Of a stretch of DNA of 64,000 nt, positions 1-8,875 are shown piece after piece. The position numbers and the translations under genes are program-made. Every line of letters starts with the position of its first letter. Position 1 is the first letter of the stretch. The stretch lies in NCBI GenBank assembly GCA_900470805.1, contig UCCA01000023.1, forward strand, positions 124,001 through 188,000. Direction: 5' to 3'. Below the pieces are notes generated by a model. The model was not told where the DNA came from. It saw only the letters and a program-made list of their open reading frames with translations, and searched no databases. The DNA is from Hyphomicrobiales bacterium. Its GTDB lineage: Bacteria; Pseudomonadota; Alphaproteobacteria; Rhizobiales; Rhizobiaceae.

Positions 1-313
1 AGCGAAAAAATCGCAGATTTGCCTCTGTCGGTGCGACATACTGAAGACCGGTCCGCCCCTTGACCGTATCGCAGTACCTCACTTGGGCCATCTGTTTGAT
101 GGAGATGACAAAATCGTCAAAGGGAAATTCTAGTTCGATGGGAAAACTCTGGAACTCGGGAAGTACGGTCCTGCCTGTCGCGACGCCAGCGCCGCCCACC
201 GACCAGTCAAAGCAACTGTAACGATAGCCATCGATAATGCACTTCAGCGGGAGCTTGTAGCGTTGGTGCTGACGCTGTGCATCCGCTTCGAAGGTAACGA
301 CATTGATACTCAT
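1..313 (-). CDS. alg44: PilZ-domain protein, Alg44-like (partial, 3' end outside window)
   Basis: The first 104 codons of a minus-strand gene that runs off the window start. I translated it by hand from the ATG at 313. The N-terminus carries both halves of the c-di-GMP-binding PilZ signature: R14-x-x-x-R18 and D36-x-S38-x-x-G41. Alg44 of alginate producers has this layout: an N-terminal PilZ domain, one membrane helix and a periplasmic membrane-fusion part. It activates polymerisation by Alg8 when c-di-GMP binds. The start lies 10 nt after the alg8 stop, with a GAGGT ribosome site just upstream, so it is in the same operon as alg8 and algD. The helix and periplasmic domain are outside the window, so the Alg44 name rests on the PilZ motif plus context. 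Another PilZ subunit of a polysaccharide synthase is possible. Confidence 0.72.
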   Translation of the reverse strand, partial: MSINVVTFEADAQRQHQRYKLPLKCIIDGYRYSCFDWSVGGAGVATGRTVLPEFQSFPIELEFPFDDFVISIKQMAQVRYCDTVKGRTGLQYVAPTEANLRFFR

Positions 314-323
314 GTGCACGACC

Positions 324-1967
324 TCAATTTGACGAGTTCAGTCCGTAAGCCATTGCAAAGGTTGTCAGTTCGGGAATTTTCAGCTGCCCCAGGAGGACTG
401 CCACGAAGGTTACGAAACAGGCGAGCGCAGTCACATGCAGCGTCGTCGACGCCATCTCGCGGCCAAAAGCCTGAAGCCGCGTCCGGTTGTCGGCGAGCGT
501 GGTTTTCTGCCGCGTCCATTTCTGTTTGTTGAGATGAAAGAAAATGTAGGTCTTCACCAGTGATCCGTAGATCTGGTTGAAGTAGATGAAGAACGGGTAG
601 AAGGCCGAAACGCGTGCGCGGGAATTGAACAGCATAAGCGCCTGCAGGTAACGCGTGATCAGGATCCACAGAAGATAAACGAGAAACGCAGCAGGCGTCT
701 CAAAGGTGCCGACGAGAAGGACCATGACCAAGCCGGCCAACGACGTCCACATCGATATCCGCTGATCGAAAATCGTCCACCACGTGAAAACGCCGATTCT
801 GGACGGCCCAAGTGCCAGCGCCCGACCATTGGTGCGCAGCATGTTACCGAACCATCGCACCATCAGTTGCGTTGCGGCTGGCAGGAAGCGCTCCGATGGT
901 GGCTCCTCCACCGTCGCGACGACGACGTCGGGGATGTAAAGCATCCGGTAGCCGTTGCGGAGCAACCAAAACCAGCTGGACTTGTCGTCCCCGGTCAGAA
1001 ATTTCAACCGCCCGAAACGCCAGTGATCCAGGTAATCGGCCTCGACCTGGTTGATGAAATCCGGATTGCAGATGATCGAGGCACGGAACATCGACATCCG
1101 CCCGGTCAGCGTCAGCACTTTCCGGGAGAGGCCGTTCGAAGACATCAATATATGTCGTTGGGCGAAACGCAGGCTGTACCAGATATGAAACTTCGCCCTG
1201 CCGTGGACGTGCGAGATTTCATCGGTCGTCAGCGCGCCGACCTTCCGATCAGCCTTGAAGAACCCGGCGCATTTTTTCACCAGATCGACAGGAACGATGG
1301 AATCACCGTCTATGACGGCGACAACATCTTCAGGTCCCGGCTCCTGTCTGGAGATCGTCCGGAACGCGTAGGCCAGCGCATCCCGCTTGCCACTGCCATC
1401 GATACGCGTGATGATCAACCGCACACCAGCATGTTCGGCCCGCGTCAACCGATATAACTGCTGCACAAGACGCTGGTCCGCCATTTCGACGATGGAAGCT
1501 ACGACGGTCGCGCCACCGGACGACTGTTTCGCCGCCTCGAAAACGGCGCGGTATACTGAAGCGGTCGTATCGCCATCGATACGAAAACTGGTGACGAGAA
1601 AATAGACGTGCGCGCTTTGATCCGCCTTCACATGGGCATCCGCTTCCCGGCGCATTTTCGGGAACACCACGGACCGATAGATGTTCGAGCGAACGAAGTG
1701 CGTGAGGCCCCAGCCATAACGCCACACTGCCAGAAACCCCAAGCCAAGGAGCATTCCGGAATGAGCATGGGCAAGATCATCGGTCGGCACCACGAGAGCG
1801 GCACAGAGCACTAGGCCAATATAGAGAAGATGTGCCTCGATGCCTTCGCTCCAGGCGAGCAGCGCGGGAGCCGTTCTTGACGCATCAACACCTGCGCGCG
1901 ATGTCGATAGACGCGCTATCGGCGCCGCCGTCCGACCATCCCCTTCCAGCCGCTGCTTTTCCGTCAT
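324..1967 (-). CDS. alg8: Alg8-type processive GT2 glycosyltransferase (mannuronan synthase family)
   Basis: An inner-membrane GT2 synthase that polymerises a sugar nucleotide (GDP-mannuronate in known Alg8) and passes the chain across the membrane. The protein of about 547 residues has N-terminal membrane helices, then the cytoplasmic catalytic domain: a DGDS motif near residue 220, TGDD near 325 and a QxxRW-type QLMVRW near 367, followed by several C-terminal helices. Stretches such as LRFAQRH, TGRMSMFRA and FLTGDDKSSWF match Alg8 rather than cellulose synthase. The open frame reaches a TTG at 1982. I prefer the ATG at 1967, which has GAGG at good spacing; an ATG at 1973 is possible. algD lies just upstream and the PilZ gene just downstream. 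No epimerase, lyase or acetylase gene is visible here, so the final polymer is unproven. Confidence 0.88.
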   Translation of the reverse strand: MTEKQRLEGDGRTAAPIARLSTSRAGVDASRTAPALLAWSEGIEAHLLYIGLVLCAALVVPTDDLAHAHSGMLLGLGFLAVWRYGWGLTHFVRSNIYRSVVFPKMRREADAHVKADQSAHVYFLVTSFRIDGDTTASVYRAVFEAAKQSSGGATVVASIVEMADQRLVQQLYRLTRAEHAGVRLIITRIDGSGKRDALAYAFRTISRQEPGPEDVVAVIDGDSIVPVDLVKKCAGFFKADRKVGALTTDEISHVHGRAKFHIWYSLRFAQRHILMSSNGLSRKVLTLTGRMSMFRASIICNPDFINQVEADYLDHWRFGRLKFLTGDDKSSWFWLLRNGYRMLYIPDVVVATVEEPPSERFLPAATQLMVRWFGNMLRTNGRALALGPSRIGVFTWWTIFDQRISMWTSLAGLVMVLLVGTFETPAAFLVYLLWILITRYLQALMLFNSRARVSAFYPFFIYFNQIYGSLVKTYIFFHLNKQKWTRQKTTLADNRTRLQAFGREMASTTLHVTALACFVTFVAVLLGQLKIPELTTFAMAYGLNSSN

Positions 1968-2077
1968 ACGCATACGCCTCAACCATCATGTCATTGCATT
2001 GCGAGATCCAGTGCCATCCCGCCTCGCACCGATATCAAGGTTCGACCGGCTTCCCGAGGAACCCTATCGACCATCGA

Positions 2078-3475
2078 TCACCAGCACAGGCCGTGATAAA
2101 TCATGCTCTTGTTGTCGGGCATTTCGATGCGGGCGAGATCGATCACGGTGACCGGCTTTCCTGCTGCCTCAATGGCGTCTTTCAGACCGGGGTACTTGTT
2201 TCCGATCACGATGACCGCAGACGCCGCTATGACCTCTTTGATACTGTCCCTGAGCAACGGCGCGATGTGCTTCAGGAAATTCCGACCGCCCTCGGCGTCC
2301 CTAGCGACATTTGGGTCGTAGACGGCGATATCCTTGCCCTTGCCGAGAAACGCCTCGACCAGTTCCAGCATCGGGCTTTCTCTGAGATCGTCGGTATCCG
2401 CCTTGAAGGTGATGCCGATGAAGCCGATCTTTTCATGCCCGGCCGACTCCACCAGCGCCCGCGCATGGTTGATCTGCAATGTGTTGGCCACCCGCATCGC
2501 ATCGAGGACCGGTGTCGGCACGTTCAGCATTCGGCCAAGCGCCGTCAGCGCCCGCAGATCCTTGGGAAGGCAAGACCCGCCGTAGGCGAAACCCGGCTTC
2601 ATGTAGGCCCTGGATATGTTGAGACGCGTATCGGCGCAAAGAACGTCCATCACAACATGGCTGTCAATGTCTTTGGCCTTGCAAATATTGCCAATCTCAT
2701 TGGAGAAGCTGATCTTTACCGCGTGCCAGCAATTGTTTGCATACTTGACGATCTCGGCGCAGCGCAGCGGCACCACGTGTGGCGTCACCCCGATATGAGA
2801 CACGAGTGCCTTCAGCGCATCTATCGAGCGCGTATCGTCTTCATACTGTCCGAAGACGATGGCGCCCGGCTTGTAGTAGTCCGCGATGGCAGTGCTTTCA
2901 CGGAGAAATTCCGGATAGTAGGCAACACCGAAATCACGCCCGGCGACCTTCCCTGAAAATCTTTCCAGCACTGGTATGACGAGCTCTTCCGTCGTTCCAG
3001 GCAGGATTGTTGATCGCATGACGACGATGTGGAAGGCGGCCTTTTGCCGCAACGCCTTGCCGATATCCTCGCAGACCTGGCGAACGTGATCGGTGTTTAG
3101 CGTACCATCGGCAAGGCTTGGCGTGCCGACGCAGCAGAAGCTGATATCGGTGGCATTGAGAGCCTCCGAGGCCGAATGGGTCGCGGTCAGCAGATCCGTC
3201 TTGTGTGCGTGAGAAAGAAGTTCGGAAAGACCGGGTTCGACGATTGGCGCCTGACCTTGGGCAAGGCGTTCCACTTTGAACCGATCGGGATCAACGGCAA
3301 CGACCGGAAAGCCATCGTGACTGAGACATGCCGCCGAGACGCACCCTACGTAGCCGGCGCCAAAGACACTAACGCGATAGTCGCGTAGTTCCGGCTCGAT
3401 TGCCGGATAGAAATTATCAAGTATCGCAACGTTTCTGCTTGATGCAAGGCTTGCGGAATTAAGTTCAATTTCCAT
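2078..3475 (-). CDS. algD: GDP-mannose 6-dehydrogenase (AlgD-like)
   Basis: An NAD-dependent four-electron oxidation of GDP-mannose to GDP-mannuronate, the committed step of alginate precursor supply. The 465-residue protein has a Rossmann GAGYVG at 39-44 and the catalytic cysteine (about C302) in YGGSCLPKDLRAL. It ends with the UDP/GDP-sugar dehydrogenase C-terminal domain. The wording around the cysteine and the preceding LNISRAYMKPGFA are AlgD-like rather than typical of UDP-glucose dehydrogenases. A roughly 30-residue extension precedes the Rossmann fold. The ATG at 3475 has a GGGGGTAGG ribosome site. It is the first gene of the minus-strand algD-alg8-PilZ operon and is preceded by a long AT-rich region. 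UDP-glucose dehydrogenase activity is the main alternative and needs an enzyme assay to exclude. Confidence 0.85.
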   Translation of the reverse strand: MEIELNSASLASSRNVAILDNFYPAIEPELRDYRVSVFGAGYVGCVSAACLSHDGFPVVAVDPDRFKVERLAQGQAPIVEPGLSELLSHAHKTDLLTATHSASEALNATDISFCCVGTPSLADGTLNTDHVRQVCEDIGKALRQKAAFHIVVMRSTILPGTTEELVIPVLERFSGKVAGRDFGVAYYPEFLRESTAIADYYKPGAIVFGQYEDDTRSIDALKALVSHIGVTPHVVPLRCAEIVKYANNCWHAVKISFSNEIGNICKAKDIDSHVVMDVLCADTRLNISRAYMKPGFAYGGSCLPKDLRALTALGRMLNVPTPVLDAMRVANTLQINHARALVESAGHEKIGFIGITFKADTDDLRESPMLELVEAFLGKGKDIAVYDPNVARDAEGGRNFLKHIAPLLRDSIKEVIAASAVIVIGNKYPGLKDAIEAAGKPVTVIDLARIEMPDNKSMIYHGLCW

Positions 3476-3950
3476 TCCTACCCCCGTCTGCGCACAGTTT
3501 AAACTTGCGACAACACAATGTGTGTCGACGACTACGCTTGCAGTTTAATAAATCCCCCCACGGGCTGTATTTCATATTTAATTTTTATTAGCGTTATTTA
3601 ATGCTAAGCGCAAAAATCAAGGCTTGCAATAGTCAAAAGTTAACCAATACAAACACAACGCAATTTCAATTTTTTGTTGCAATAAAAATCGACTAATCCG
3701 GAAAAATTAAAATTTTATACTACTGTCTTATAGGCAAAATCCGCGAACAAACTGCGTTTCATTGATTTTATATTTCGAGAAATTCTTGATAGGTCGGCAT
3801 TTTATAATTGATGGCAAATGACGTTGTGCTTTTACTTTTAGCAGTCCCGCTCCAGGTTTTGCAAACTTGGCCGGGCATTTCCCATCTACAACCTGGCTTG
3901 TCGCATCGCAGCGGCTCCAAAACGGGCGGTTCAAGTTCGCACAGTAGAGA
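3476..3950. promoter_or_regulatory. AT-rich intergenic control region upstream of algD
   Basis: 475 nt without a convincing gene. From about 3535 to 3830 the sequence is strikingly AT-rich, with repeated A and T runs, against a GC-rich background. It lies immediately upstream of the algD start and downstream of the DMT transporter stop, so it probably holds the algD promoter. AT-rich upstream regions of rhizobial exopolysaccharide genes are typical targets of nucleoid-like repressors such as MucR; that role is inference. Short open frames here (for example 3728-4012 minus) overlap the transporter antisense and show no family features. Confidence 0.5.
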
Positions 3951-4856
3951 TCACAACGCGGCAAGCCGGCGACGGGCAATAACAAGGCGTCGCTCCCACC
4001 AAACGAGAGCAAGACTCGACGATACGATGATCAAGGCGCCGGCAACCACGTTGACCGTTGGAACTTCCGACCAGATCAAATAGCCATAAAGAAATGCCCA
4101 GACCAAGCCGCTGTACTCAATCGGAGCGAGCGTTGATGCGGGCGCATGTCGAAATCCTTCATAGAGCAGATACTGACCGAGAGCAGATATCACCCCAAGC
4201 CCAAGCATCAAGCTCCACCCCGCGAGATCCGGCATCTTCCATACCCATGGCAATGTCGCCCCACAGGCGATCGCAAACAAAACGCCCGTTGCCAGCATCT
4301 GGTTCAAGGTGCTTTCGCTACGGCTGACGAGACGAACCAACACCGTGCTCCACGCCCAGCAGAAACCAGCAAAGAGAACCATGACTGCCGGCACCAAGCT
4401 CGGCGTTTCGGTTGGATTGGCTGCCAGCATCACGCCGATGAAGCCGGCAATGCAGGCAAACCAGCGCATCGGGCTCACATTCTCCTTCAAGACAAGAATT
4501 GAGAGGAAGATGACGATGATGGGCGCCGAAAAATACATGGTTGTAATCTCCGCGAGCCCAAGATGTCGCGCTGCCGAGTAGAACGCCATCCACGCCGCCA
4601 GCATGAGCGCGGCGCGCAGCAGCAGCGAACGTCTGTGCGCGCTTTTTAAGATCGACGGATGCTTTAGGCGCCGAACCAGGAAGCCTGCTACCACAAGTAT
4701 GACCACGCTGCGGATGAACAGAACTTGCGGCACTGAATAATCCGCAACCAGCCATTTAACGATCGCATCCTGGATCGCGAACAACGAATAACCCGAGCAG
4801 GATAAGGCAATCCCGACAAGCGGGTTCGACACGTGATCAGATGAACTGGAAGACAT
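3951..4856 (-). CDS. DMT-superfamily (EamA) transporter
   Basis: An inner-membrane exporter or permease of the drug/metabolite transporter superfamily; the substrate cannot be read from sequence. About 301 residues with roughly ten hydrophobic helices, forming two EamA repeats. The first begins at NPLVGIALSCSGYSLFAIQDAIVK; the second covers the VPAVMVLFAGFCWAWSTVL to IIVSSSLALV stretch. The frame is open to 4901, but the ATG at 4856 (MSSSSSDHV) fits the family start better than the longer MLGRRNR form. It is transcribed away from the hydroxylase-like gene at 5062, with 205 nt between them. Family assignment is firm, function is not. Confidence 0.82.
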   Translation of the reverse strand: MSSSSSDHVSNPLVGIALSCSGYSLFAIQDAIVKWLVADYSVPQVLFIRSVVILVVAGFLVRRLKHPSILKSAHRRSLLLRAALMLAAWMAFYSAARHLGLAEITTMYFSAPIIVIFLSILVLKENVSPMRWFACIAGFIGVMLAANPTETPSLVPAVMVLFAGFCWAWSTVLVRLVSRSESTLNQMLATGVLFAIACGATLPWVWKMPDLAGWSLMLGLGVISALGQYLLYEGFRHAPASTLAPIEYSGLVWAFLYGYLIWSEVPTVNVVAGALIIVSSSLALVWWERRLVIARRRLAAL

Positions 4857-5061
4857 TGCGGTGCCTGCAGGAGGGCATGAACGATTTCGACGACCTAGCA
4901 AGAAGCGGGTGTCAGGACAATGAGAACATTGAGCTTCGACATGTTTTTCGCTGGGTCGCCCCGTTCCGCTTTATCGGCATCTTGCTGCCGGCCGGAATAT
5001 TGCACCGAAGCGCAAATCGTAGTGCTATCAACAGCGGAAGCTTTTCGGCCGGAGATACCAT

Positions 5062-6015
5062 GTGACTGACCAACATACCTCACTGCTACATTCCATACTT
5101 TCCCGGGCACTCTGGCCTGCACTCTTTACCATGGGACTGGCCGGCGCAGGCATGGCCTTCCGAAGCAACGCCCCCCTGCTTTGGTTCAACGCGGTCTACT
5201 TGGCCGTTGTGGTCGCAATCGCTTGCTTCGAGCGTGCGATGCCATTCGAGAAAAAATGGCTGCGGGCCGATGGAGAAACGCTGAACGATGTGGCCCACAC
5301 GCTTTTGAACAAGGGCGGCGTCCAGATCGCAGCGGCTTTGGGTGCGACGGCCCCAATGGCCGTCGCGACTGTCGCCCATCCCATGATCAAGGATATCGGC
5401 GATATTTGGCCACATGGTTGGCCGGTGGCTCTTCAGGTTGCTCTGGCCCTGATCATTGCTGAGCTGGGTCTTTATGTCGCTCACAGGGCGTCGCACGAGA
5501 TCATGCTGTTATGGCGGTTTCACGCCCTGCATCACAGCGTCCAACGGCTCTGGGTGGTCAACACCGGCCGGTTTCACCTCATCGACTCCCTGTTCAAAAT
5601 CGCGCTGAGCCAGATCCCACTTTATTTAATGGGAGCGCCCCTTTCGGTATTTCTCTGGATCGGCGCAGTCACCGCGTTTATCGGCCTGCTAACCCATTGC
5701 AACATCGATGTGCAAACAGGTCCGCTCGATCTGATATTCAGCACTCCGCGTCTTCACCGGTGGCATCATTCGCGCGTTTTGGCAGAGGGAAACACCAATT
5801 ATGGTGAAAACCTCGTTCTGTGGGATCAGGTTTTCGGGACCTATTTTAATCCCGACCGCCGGCCGCCGGCCGCCATCGGCATCAGTGGGCGCGTTGCGGA
5901 TAGTTTCTTGGGACAACTGCTGCAGCCGTTTTCGTCGCGCGGTTTTCGGCAGATAATGGGCAGACGCGCGCATGCCGAAGAACAAGCTTCGACAAATCGT
6001 CGGAAATCGAATTGA
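5062..6015 (+). CDS. Sterol desaturase / fatty acid hydroxylase superfamily membrane protein
   Basis: An integral-membrane di-iron enzyme family that hydroxylates or desaturates lipids. The 317-residue protein has several N-terminal hydrophobic helices, then the histidine clusters that bind the di-iron centre: HRASHE, HALHHS and RLHRWHHS. These fit the HxxxH, HxxHH and HxxHH pattern of the superfamily. The start is a GTG at 5062, because the ATG three bases earlier runs straight into a stop in another frame. In rhizobia, members act on ornithine lipids, carotenoids or sterol-like lipids, but which applies here is unknown. It stands alone, divergent from the DMT transporter. Confidence 0.82.
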   Translation: MTDQHTSLLHSILSRALWPALFTMGLAGAGMAFRSNAPLLWFNAVYLAVVVAIACFERAMPFEKKWLRADGETLNDVAHTLLNKGGVQIAAALGATAPMAVATVAHPMIKDIGDIWPHGWPVALQVALALIIAELGLYVAHRASHEIMLLWRFHALHHSVQRLWVVNTGRFHLIDSLFKIALSQIPLYLMGAPLSVFLWIGAVTAFIGLLTHCNIDVQTGPLDLIFSTPRLHRWHHSRVLAEGNTNYGENLVLWDQVFGTYFNPDRRPPAAIGISGRVADSFLGQLLQPFSSRGFRQIMGRRAHAEEQASTNRRKSN

Positions 6016-6148
6016 AGCTGAGTGCAGTTCTTCTTCGCAAGCGCGCCAAGGCGTGTCCTCGCGGGTAAGCAGCGCAAGAAGATGCGCGGGTGTATATCTC
6101 ACCGACAGCTGCCAGCCCCGCCGAATACGTCCGGCGGACTACGATCGA

Positions 6149-7129
6149 TCAGCGGAAGCGATGCTCTTTTCCCTCGACCGGCGATGCAAATAGAACTTGC
6201 CCAACGGTTATCGGGCGGTCGCCATCGGTCCTCACCACGAGGGATCTCAACTCCTCCACATCCAAAAAGACAATGGTGTCCGCCCCAAGCCGCTCGACAT
6301 GTTTGACCGCTCCGCGCCATTTCCCGCTGTCTTCGGACAGCGAGATATGTTCTGGGCGGATGCCATATGTCGTGCATCCTTCTTTCTCGGCCACGTTGGC
6401 TTCATACAAGTTCATTTTCGGTGACCCTATAAAGCCGGCAACGAACGGGGTGGCAGGGCTATTATAGAGTGTCATCGGAGTGCCGACCTGTTCTATGTTC
6501 CCGGCATTCAGTACAACGATCTTGTCTGCCATGGTCATTGCTTCAACCTGGTCATGGGTGACATAGATCATGGTCGCTCCGAGCTTGGCATGCAATTCGG
6601 TCAGCTCGAGGCGCATTTGCGAACGCAAGGATGCGTCGAGGTTGGACAGAGGCTCGTCGAATAGGAAAACCTGCGGGTTTCGGATGATCGCACGCCCAAT
6701 TGCAACGCGCTGACGCTGCCCACCGGAGAGCGCTTTGGGCTTTCGGTCCAGCAGGTGCGACAGCTGAAGAATGTCCGCGGTTTGTTTGACTTTCTCCGCT
6801 ATCTCGGCTTTCGGCCGCTTTGCAAGTGACAACCCGAAGCCGATATTTTCGCCGACTGTCAAATGCGGATAGAGCGCATATGACTGGAACACCATCGCAA
6901 TGCCCCGTTGAGATGGCTCGGCGTCGGTAACGTCTTTTCCACCGATCACGATCTTCCCCGATGTCGACGTCTCAAGCCCCGAGATAATCCTCAAAAGTGT
7001 GGACTTCCCACATCCCGACGGGCCGACGAACACGCAGAACTCGCCCGCGGCGACAGTCAGATCAACGCCTTTGATCACATCCAAACTGCCAAAGCTTTTG
7101 CGGATGTCCTGAAGAGCGACGCTTGTCAT
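6149..7129 (-). CDS. Sugar ABC transporter ATP-binding protein (MalK/UgpC-like)
   Basis: The cytoplasmic ATPase that powers sugar uptake by the permease pair encoded just upstream. 326 residues: Walker A GPSGCGKST at 36-44, Q-loop FQSYALYPH, signature LSGGQRQR, Walker B VFLFDEPLSNLD, and switch histidine in YVTHDQVEAMTMAD. A short MalK-type C-terminal domain follows. At 326 residues the regulatory tail is shorter than in classical MalK (about 370). It is the last gene of the minus-strand rhamnosidase-ABC operon, starting 3 nt after the preceding permease stop. The substrate is inferred from context, a rhamnosyl oligosaccharide or glycoside product. Confidence 0.92.
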   Translation of the reverse strand: MTSVALQDIRKSFGSLDVIKGVDLTVAAGEFCVFVGPSGCGKSTLLRIISGLETSTSGKIVIGGKDVTDAEPSQRGIAMVFQSYALYPHLTVGENIGFGLSLAKRPKAEIAEKVKQTADILQLSHLLDRKPKALSGGQRQRVAIGRAIIRNPQVFLFDEPLSNLDASLRSQMRLELTELHAKLGATMIYVTHDQVEAMTMADKIVVLNAGNIEQVGTPMTLYNSPATPFVAGFIGSPKMNLYEANVAEKEGCTTYGIRPEHISLSEDSGKWRGAVKHVERLGADTIVFLDVEELRSLVVRTDGDRPITVGQVLFASPVEGKEHRFR

Positions 7130-7132
7130 GAT

Positions 7133-7957
7133 CTATCCCTTCACGGCACCGGCAGTCATGCCTGCCACGATCTGCCGATTGAAAAATATGAAAACGATGA
7201 GGGGTGGAATGGTGACCAAAAGGATATTCATGAACAGCAGGTTGAATTGCGTCTGAAACTGCCCCTGGAAGTTATAAAGCGTGAGTTGGACGGTGACATT
7301 TTCCCGCCCCGGCAAATAGTAGAGCGGGTTCGTGAAGTCGTTGAATATCGCGATGGACTGTACGACGATTACCGTAACCGTGACGGGCTTTAGCAATGGC
7401 AAGACGACACGGAAGAATATCTGCAGGGGTTTTGCGCCGTCGATGATAGCCGCTTCGTCGAGATCGCGGGGAATCGTTGCGATAAAACTGCGAAACAACA
7501 GCACCGTGAAGGCCAGCCCATACGCAACCTGAATCAAGATCATGCCCGTGAGCGACTTGAAGAGCCCGAGGTACTGCAGCACCCAGATCGTCGGGACGAC
7601 AGCCGGTGGGATCATGAGGCCGGCCAAAACGCAGCCGTAGATCAGCGCATTCCATCGCGAGCGGCGTCGTTGGAGGATGTAGCCTACCATTGCTCCGAAA
7701 AGCACCAAGAGCGTGACGGCAACGACCGTGATGACGGTGGAGTTGAAATAAGCCAGCAGGAGCATGTAGTTGCGGGCCTGCACGACATCCAGAAAGTTCC
7801 GGGTCAGTTGCCATTGCGATGGCCAACTGAATGTCAGCGTAGCCGCGTCCTGCTTTGTCTTGGCAGCGGTTATGAAGATGAAAAGAAAGGGCAGCACAAA
7901 GATGATGCCTGATGCAACGAGCGCCGAAATTCCCGTGTAAAGCTGGCGGCGGGTCAA
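7133..7957 (-). CDS. Sugar ABC transporter permease (MalG-like)
   Basis: The second inner-membrane subunit of the carbohydrate importer. About 274 residues with six predicted helices. The EAA loop that contacts the ATPase is visible as RDLDEAAIIDGAKPLQIFFRV. The open frame extends to 8137, but the true start is probably the TTG at 7957. It has AAGGAGG just upstream and overlaps the stop of the preceding permease gene (TTGA), the usual translational coupling. The longer form would add about 60 arginine-rich residues unlike the family. Its C-terminus ends in the typical MTAGAVKG. Confidence 0.9.
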   Translation of the reverse strand: MTRRQLYTGISALVASGIIFVLPFLFIFITAAKTKQDAATLTFSWPSQWQLTRNFLDVVQARNYMLLLAYFNSTVITVVAVTLLVLFGAMVGYILQRRRSRWNALIYGCVLAGLMIPPAVVPTIWVLQYLGLFKSLTGMILIQVAYGLAFTVLLFRSFIATIPRDLDEAAIIDGAKPLQIFFRVVLPLLKPVTVTVIVVQSIAIFNDFTNPLYYLPGRENVTVQLTLYNFQGQFQTQFNLLFMNILLVTIPPLIVFIFFNRQIVAGMTAGAVKG

Positions 7958-8814
7958 ATCTCCACCTCCTTGCGATTGAACCAGGCTGTAAGCGGCAATA
8001 CGATCAAGCCGATCAAGACAAAAAGGATAACGTTGCCCGCGGTGGATAGGCCATAGAAGCCTGCCTGGTATTGCTTGTAGATGACGCTTGCCAGTACATC
8101 CGAGGAAAAGCCGGGGCCGCCTTTTGTCATCGCCCAAATCAGGTCGAAGCTGCGAAGTCCTCCAATGAGCGACAACGTCACGACGGTTACCGTTGCTGGC
8201 TTGACCAGCGGGACCGTCACCCGGAAGAACAGCTGGCGGCGGGTCGCGCCGTCGATTCTCGCTGCTTCGTAGTAATCCGGACTAATTGACGCGAGACCTG
8301 CGATGTAGATCACGGTTGCAAGCCCGATCCCTTTCCACAGGTCGACAAAGACAATGGAATAGAGAGCGAGGCCGGGATCTGTGAGCCAGCCGGGGCCGTG
8401 CAATCCTATCGCGGCAAGCGACACGTTGATCAAGCCCCGGGTGGGGTGCATCAACACGGAAAACGTGATGCCGACTCCGATCGTCGAGACGAGCACGGGA
8501 AAGAACATGACCGTTCGAAGCAGGCCCTGGCCCCAAATTCCGGAGGTGAGCAAGACGGCAAGAAGCAAGCCGAGGACCGTTTTCGTGCCCGACGTCAGCA
8601 CCGCATAGATAATAGTGTTGACGAGCCCCTGAACCAGAAAAGGCTCGCGGAAGAATTGTCGATAGTTTTCCAGGCCGATAAACTCGGTCGTGAAGAGGTC
8701 CCAGCGCGTAAGGCTGAACCAGAAGGAAGCGAAGGTTGGCGCCAGAAACAAAACGGTGAAGACCACCGCCGCTGGCAGCACGAACCAGTAGGGATAGGGC
8801 GACTTGCGCGTCAT
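7954..8814 (-). CDS. Sugar ABC transporter permease (MalF-like)
   Basis: The first inner-membrane subunit of the importer, about 286 residues and six helices. Its EAA loop is visible as DYYEAARIDGATRRQLFFRVTVPL. The frame is open to 9054 and overlaps the binding-protein gene, but the ATG at 8814 (MTRKSPYPYWF) has a TATCCTCC leader and gives normal family length. The upstream residues are only read-through. A strong stem-loop (8832-8864) separates it from the binding-protein gene. It is translationally coupled to the downstream permease by a 4-nt overlap. Confidence 0.9.
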   Translation of the reverse strand: MTRKSPYPYWFVLPAAVVFTVLFLAPTFASFWFSLTRWDLFTTEFIGLENYRQFFREPFLVQGLVNTIIYAVLTSGTKTVLGLLLAVLLTSGIWGQGLLRTVMFFPVLVSTIGVGITFSVLMHPTRGLINVSLAAIGLHGPGWLTDPGLALYSIVFVDLWKGIGLATVIYIAGLASISPDYYEAARIDGATRRQLFFRVTVPLVKPATVTVVTLSLIGGLRSFDLIWAMTKGGPGFSSDVLASVIYKQYQAGFYGLSTAGNVILFVLIGLIVLPLTAWFNRKEVEI

Positions 8815-8831
8815 GGAGGATACCTTAAAGC

Positions 8832-8864
8832 GTCCTCCACCTGGAAGGCTACCAGATGGAGGAC
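8832..8864 (-). promoter_or_regulatory. Stem-loop between binding-protein and permease genes
   Basis: Arms GTCCTCCACCTGG (8832-8844) and CCAGATGGAGGAC (8852-8864) pair over 13 positions, one a G-T/G-U pair, around a 7-nt loop. It lies in the 61 nt between the binding-protein stop and the permease start and has no T-run after it. Such intercistronic hairpins usually protect the upstream mRNA, giving more binding protein than permease. That role is inference. Confidence 0.55.
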
Positions 8865-8875
8865 CGGCTGGGAGG

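Noticed and set aside
3728..4083. Small frames on both strands in the AT-rich region before algD
   Set aside because: They overlap the DMT transporter end, lack ribosome sites and show no family features.
6115..6140. Short hairpin (CCGCCG/CGGCGG) after the sugar ABC ATPase gene
   Set aside because: Only a 6-bp stem with no T-run; too weak to call a terminator.
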